The notes beneath the pieces were generated by a model. The model worked only from the letters and a program-made list of their open reading frames with translations, did not search any database and was not told the origin of the DNA. A program made the translations under genes and the position numbers. From Eumeta japonica (lineage: Eukaryota; Arthropoda; Insecta; Lepidoptera; Psychidae), in the NCBI GenBank assembly GCA_005406025.1, contig BGZK01001417.1:1-64000 (forward strand): a stretch of DNA of 64,000 nt, given 5' to 3'. Positions 59,930 through 64,000 of this stretch are shown piece after piece. The number at the start of each line of letters is the position of its first letter. Positions within the stretch are counted from its first letter, which is position 1.

Positions 59930-60380
59930 GTCGTAAAGACGATAACATGGACATTGGGGACGTGCTGTGAAGGTTTACAGAATTTTCGAGTTGCAAAAGC
60001 GGGCCATTCGTGCAATTTATAGGCTGGGACTTCATGTTTCTCTTTGAAGTGAGTTTAAGGAAATTGCAATTTTAACTGTGGTACCGCAATTTATTTACCA
60101 AATACTTAATATATGTAAGAAAAAAATCAGATTATTTTAATGGAAATAGTGTTTGACATAATTTCGATGTTAGAATTAAAAAATAAAGTTTGTTTATATG
60201 TTAGTCGACCGCATAAGGTCGCGAATTTATTTAGAGGCCTTTGTATACGAAATGTTCAATTAGATTCCGGAGAATGCACAGAATTTACTCATAGAAACAA
60301 TTTAAGTATTTATTAAGCAAACACTGTGTTCGGGTATTATATAATCTCTGAATATTTAGAGAATAGACGGATATAACGAG
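59930..60380 (+). mobile_element. Jockey/CR1-group retrotransposon, 3' end fragment
   Basis: The plus strand reads IFELQKRAIRAIYRLGLHVS, then EFKEIAILTVVPQFIYQILN (about 59975-60115). After decay it reads FDIISMLELKNKVCLY, RPHKVANLF and CIRNVQF, then IPENAQNL near 60265. This is the C-terminal order of Jockey/CR1-group proteins, related to the tail at 33.7-34.2 kb. The RT palm is missing. Frameshifts and stops are present. Confidence 0.75.
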
Positions 60381-61490
60381 CTCGACTTCCTATAGGTTTG
60401 TTTTCGTGCAATAGTTTTATCTATGATTGTATTTCTATATAATTGTGACTTGAAAAGTTCTACCTTTAAGTATCTTGCTCGTTCTGCTTTTGGGATAACT
60501 GCCTTATGAAAGAATGGTAATTAAAAAAAAGGCTATTATTAAAAAACTGTAAATTGTTTAAATGTTATGACATATTTCAAGTGTTATATTATAACCTACT
60601 AAATAAAGATATTTTAAACTTCAATTCGAAATGATCCACAAGTAATCTACTAAGGATTAAATGAATTCCTATGTTACAATTACTAAAAAATGAGAAAGTA
60701 ATGAAATTGAATGTCATTTTTATTCCATTATTTGATAGAATTATAAGAGCTAGGAATTCTAGAGTAAAAAATAAATCATATATTTACTTTTGTACTAGAC
60801 CATCTATTTAAAATTATTTTATTTTCAAGCTGTAATCGAAATTTATGGTTTCGCTGTATCACGCAAAGTAATATTCAAGAAAAAAACTGCTTGTTGTATT
60901 AATGTTAGATAACTAATACCTTATATATTTAACTTTATAATTTACAGCGAGGGGCGTCCCAAAAAATAGCTGATTTTTATATGCCCGAGCACGGGCCTCA
61001 TAGTCCATTAAAATTTGCATGCTACGTTTTTTATACGCGCCGTTAGCGAAACCATTCCTTGTGATGTTATGGTCGAATTTAACGGCAAAGCATATAAAAA
61101 TGGGTACAAAATTCAAAGCCAAATCAATCGCATCTTCAATAATTTGTTTATCTACGAAACCGCTTGACAAATCTGTAATAATTTGTTCATTTGTGAAACC
61201 GCCAGAAAATAATACGAAATATGATTTATTACTAAATATGAAGTGGTTAAATAATTCTATACATTTTCACAAAGGTTACAAGGTCACAAAGGTTAATTAT
61301 AATGTATTTTAATCTTTTAAATTATAAATTAATTATTGGTAATTGTTAAGTATTATATTTGACTTCATGATTTTTCATTAGGTTTTTTTTTCAGTTACTG
61401 TTTACTTATACCTTAATTACCTACTTATATACCTTGTACTATGTTCTATTGTATACGGCTTTGTTTTGCTATTCTGCTTATTATATTACG
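60381..61490. other. Non-coding stretch with an unrecognised open frame
   Basis: Opposed open frames at 60913-61170 (minus, 85 codons) and 61019-61312 (plus, 97 codons) overlap. Inside, a word AATAATTTGTTTATCTACGA near 61137 recurs diverged at 61178, giving a 41-bp tandem repeat. Neither frame resembles a family I know. One may be an old mobile-element ORF. Confidence 0.45.
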
Positions 61491-61815
61491 ACTGATCACA
61501 TTTCAATCGCCGAACTGTCTTCGAGGGCTCCGGCACGTTTGGCTGTCCTTTTACTTCAAAAGGCGTGTATCCGGTAATTGGTCACGAATAATGAAATTAA
61601 AGTTATCCCATTGACATCTCAATATGAACGCTCCTCTGTGACGCTCTATATACTCTACCGAACTGTTTCCGTGAGAAACTCAAATATAATAACGGGAGCT
61701 CCTCATCGGCGGCGGCGGTTAGTGAAGTTTGCTGCTTAATGTTCGTGTTGCGAATCCAACATGGCGCCTTCGAGTTCGACGTCGGCCGGCGCGCAGCTTA
61801 AGCTTGTTTGGGAAG
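61490..61815. promoter_or_regulatory. GC-richer island, candidate cis-regulatory element
   Basis: Contains CATCGGCGGCGGCGGTTAGTG, CCAACATGGCGCC and TCGGCCGGCGCGCAG, with GGTAATTGGTC and ATGAAATTAAAG upstream. No open frame. The role is inferred. Confidence 0.3.
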
Positions 61816-63035
61816 TGAATGATTCAAAATTCATATCTTTCAACTGACGACAGCAATAGGTCATAAATCTCACGATATATTTTTGCACGACTGTTTAAAT
61901 GCTTTTTCCCCCCTAATAAAAAATGAGCTTAATGTGCCGTTTAGTTTTATTGCTTCAAATGTATGTTAGAAAAATTAAATCAACTATCTAATGGATGTAA
62001 TTTTTTTAATTAAAATGAATATAATTAGATAAAATATTCCACATCTATGGCAAACAATTTTTTTTATATTTATATGCATAATATATTATCATTAGATTTT
62101 AAACTATTTGGGGTGAAATAAAGAAAATGGTAGGATATTACATAGAAAATTTGGCAACATAAAAACTGAATGCTGATTGTGCATCGAAAAGAGACATTAG
62201 AGCAATCCAACGCTGGCTTGTGAACTGCTCAAGTTGTTGTTCATTGTAGGGGAAGTGAATGGACTGTTACGGCATCTTGACATTCCGTTTAACGTAGAAG
62301 TTCTTGGGGCACGCCTATTTTGGCAAGTAGTATCCACAGTGCATTGGAATACCTATCCTATACTTAATTCTTGCCCTGTAATCGCCGGAAAGAAATCGTT
62401 GGCCGAATACCCCTAACATGACGTACATTCATGGATCTCAGCTGATGCACAGCGTATCCAAAGCACCGCCCCTTAACCCTTAAGGCGGTGCACGACCGCT
62501 TCGGAAGAGGGGTTTCTTGGTTAACGAGTGAGTCTTTATGACTAAACCAGTGAAAGAATTCACACAGTACATAAGGCTCTAGGACCAGGCGACGAAAAGG
62601 ACACTACGCGGTTATAGCCTATAAAAACCCGTCATGATTCAGTTATTAGTTCCGAGGCGCGGAGTATTTAAGATATTCTTGACTAAAGACAACATGATTG
62701 TAAAAACGCATAAGAGGTAAAACTTCTAGGCTTATGCGAACTATTTTAAATATTTCAATTGATACACAAAATTAATATTATAAGAATTTATCTTATTCTA
62801 TATATTAAAGATGATGTTGGCGGAGTTTTTTTTAATAATAATGAGTATAACATTGTTTACTCGAATTAACTTAATCTAGGTTGTAGATTACATTACATTA
62901 CTTCATACATTCATTAAAATATGTCATGGATTCATTAGGTTTGTGGAGTTCTTTTTTCAGGGTACCTGAACACGTAGTCCGTGTCTATGACAAATAATCG
63001 CTTATAGTGAACAACAGTTTATTGGTTCTAGCTAA
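61816..63035. other. Non-coding stretch
   Basis: AT-rich, with a GC-richer part at 62180-62660 holding a hairpin at 62463-62491 (GCACCGCC and GGCGGTGC around TTAA-CCC-TTAA). A 60-codon frame at 62234-62416 is unrecognised. The GC-richer part may be a worn repeat. Confidence 0.45.
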
Positions 63036-63039
63036 TTAG

Positions 63040-63545
63040 ACGTAGCTAACTAATATAACGGAGCAACCGGGAGTGCAGGCGCGGTGGCGGCAAGCAGTAT
63101 GAAGTTGGTGCGTAAGGCGGGCAGCAAAGGCGCCACGGGCTACGGATTTGTCGGCAACGGTGGTAGCAATGGGCGCGCTGGGGACACGCGGCACGGCCGG
63201 GAGGGTCATCACGGTTCTTGAGTTCAACAGCAATGCGCGGTGGTGACGAACCCGCCAGAGATGAGTGGCACAATTGGGGAAGGCGCCACGGGCCTCGGAA
63301 TCGTCAGCAGGCGGTGCGGCTAAGAGAGGCGTCAAGGATCTCGAGTAAGACGCTAACAACGGCCGCGCCAGTGATGACCGGCGCGGCCAGGGGATGTCCT
63401 ACGGGCTTCAGACTCGGGGGCGACGGGCGAGTTGCGGTGAAAATTTAGTCTCGAGAAGGGATGTCCAGCAACGTCCGCTGTGCAAGAAAGCGGGCGGCGG
63501 CCTGCTAACGGCGGCATGCCGGCAGATAGATGTACCTTAGTTGAC
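63040..63545. repeat. GC-rich block with ~150-bp internal repeats
   Basis: The most GC-rich 500 bp of the window. GGCGCCACGGGCTACGGATT near 63129 recurs as GGCGCCACGGGCCTCGGAAT near 63281 (152 bp on), and a weaker relative near 63396. On the minus strand the frame of 107 codons (63036-63359) shows the same repetition as ARGAF blocks ending in RHHRA or RHRA. It may be a GC-rich minisatellite or a fragment of a repeat family. No known protein. Confidence 0.45.
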
Positions 63546-64000
63546 ATTCAAACACAAAAGTTAAATTCTAGCTATTTCTCAAACTTATGAATAAAATTTG
63601 CAAGTCGAGGGGCGGATAGGAGGGCGCGTGGGAATATCATCGGGGTTACCACTGTATTTTATGTTTTAACATATAAAAAGGAAGTGAAAAAAATTAAAAC
63701 TATTACAAATACAAGTTTGAATACTAAGTAAAACAGAATTGTTTTACACATTTTTTTATTCTTTACCAATAATCACTTCGTCAGCTCGGATATCAGCCTG
63801 TGCGAGATGGAGATTACCGTCAAATAGCTGAACAATAATAAAATACTAGGTGAGAATTTCTGTTCTTCGTAATGCGTAATTCTTTATGGCCGAAAGCCAA
63901 TGGAAAACCATTACTTGCAGTCTTTCAAATATTGTTTAATTACGTCATATTTGCAAGAATTCCTGATGTATAGAGCGGACATGTGTTGCTACTGTAATTC
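63546..64000. other. AT-rich non-coding stretch
   Basis: Nothing recognised. Confidence 0.6.

Noticed and set aside
1..64000. CRISPR array, operon or bacterial-type system
   Set aside because: No regularly spaced direct repeats, no ribosome-binding-site-led gene clusters, and composition and mobile elements are those of an insect nuclear genome.
1..64000. Telomeric TTAGG arrays or rDNA next to the R1-clade copies
   Set aside because: Neither TTAGG runs nor recognisable 28S sequence were seen at the edges of either copy.

Overview
The window looks like AT-rich, gene-poor nuclear DNA from an insect, most likely a moth or butterfly. Three things support this. The base composition is AT-rich with long homopolymer runs. 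Many copies are present of interspersed repeats that I recall as common in Lepidoptera: a short element ending ACGTGACAACG, an element carrying GGATTACGCATGCG, a ~0.9-kb element that opens with ACCGGTCAAG-like sequence and ends near GGAACCCTAAAAA, and one containing GATGAAATTTGG. Decayed R1-clade, RTE and Jockey/CR1-group retrotransposons and a mariner transposon are also present. The Lepidoptera call is inference. I see no intact host protein gene, no rRNA and no canonical tRNA gene. The window is best read as intergenic DNA or the inside of a very long intron.

Layout. 0-13 kb: a small inverted-repeat element (50-515), several perfect hairpins, a degenerate long-period tandem repeat (5.64-6.79 kb), a split copy of a Lepidoptera-type repeat (7.3-8.13 kb) and the 3' end of a Jockey/CR1-type retrotransposon (10.15-11.2 kb). 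13-20 kb: a tRNA-like SINE candidate (13.7 kb), a fragment of an R1-clade element (14.42-15.82 kb), a GC-rich island (16.9-17.5 kb) and a decayed mariner on the minus strand (17.95-19.14 kb). 19.5-24.1 kb: large GC-rich islands separated by plain AT-rich DNA. 24.5-30 kb: a dense repeat cluster containing a 280-bp foldback. 33.7-38.2 kb: Jockey/CR1-type and RTE-type fragments, both on the minus strand, with a GC-rich island between them. 39.3-41.4 kb: more copies of the small inverted-repeat element and a tandem repeat. 43.1-47.2 kb: the best preserved mobile element, an R1-clade retrotransposon with endonuclease, reverse transcriptase, RNase H and a terminal CCHC motif, broken by stops and frameshifts. 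47.2-64 kb: mostly plain AT-rich DNA with a second 0.9-kb repeat, a minisatellite, another Jockey/CR1-type 3' end and GC-rich islands at 59.2-59.7, 61.5-61.8 and 63.0-63.5 kb.

How it fits together. Every recognisable coding sequence belongs to a dead mobile element. Most non-LTR copies are 3' ends, as expected from target-primed insertion that stops early. What is left is about fifteen GC-rich blocks of 150-1100 bp in an AT-rich background. They carry no convincing exons but contain sites resembling CREB/ATF, homeodomain, GATA and CTCF targets. My main inference is that these are candidate conserved regulatory elements in a gene desert. Cross-species alignment would decide this. I found no convincing new biological system. 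The most unusual sequence-level signals are the foldback at 28.46-28.74 kb, the pairs of perfect hairpins at 1.5-1.7 and 5.86-5.94 kb, and the CTCF-like motif carried inside a dispersed repeat.
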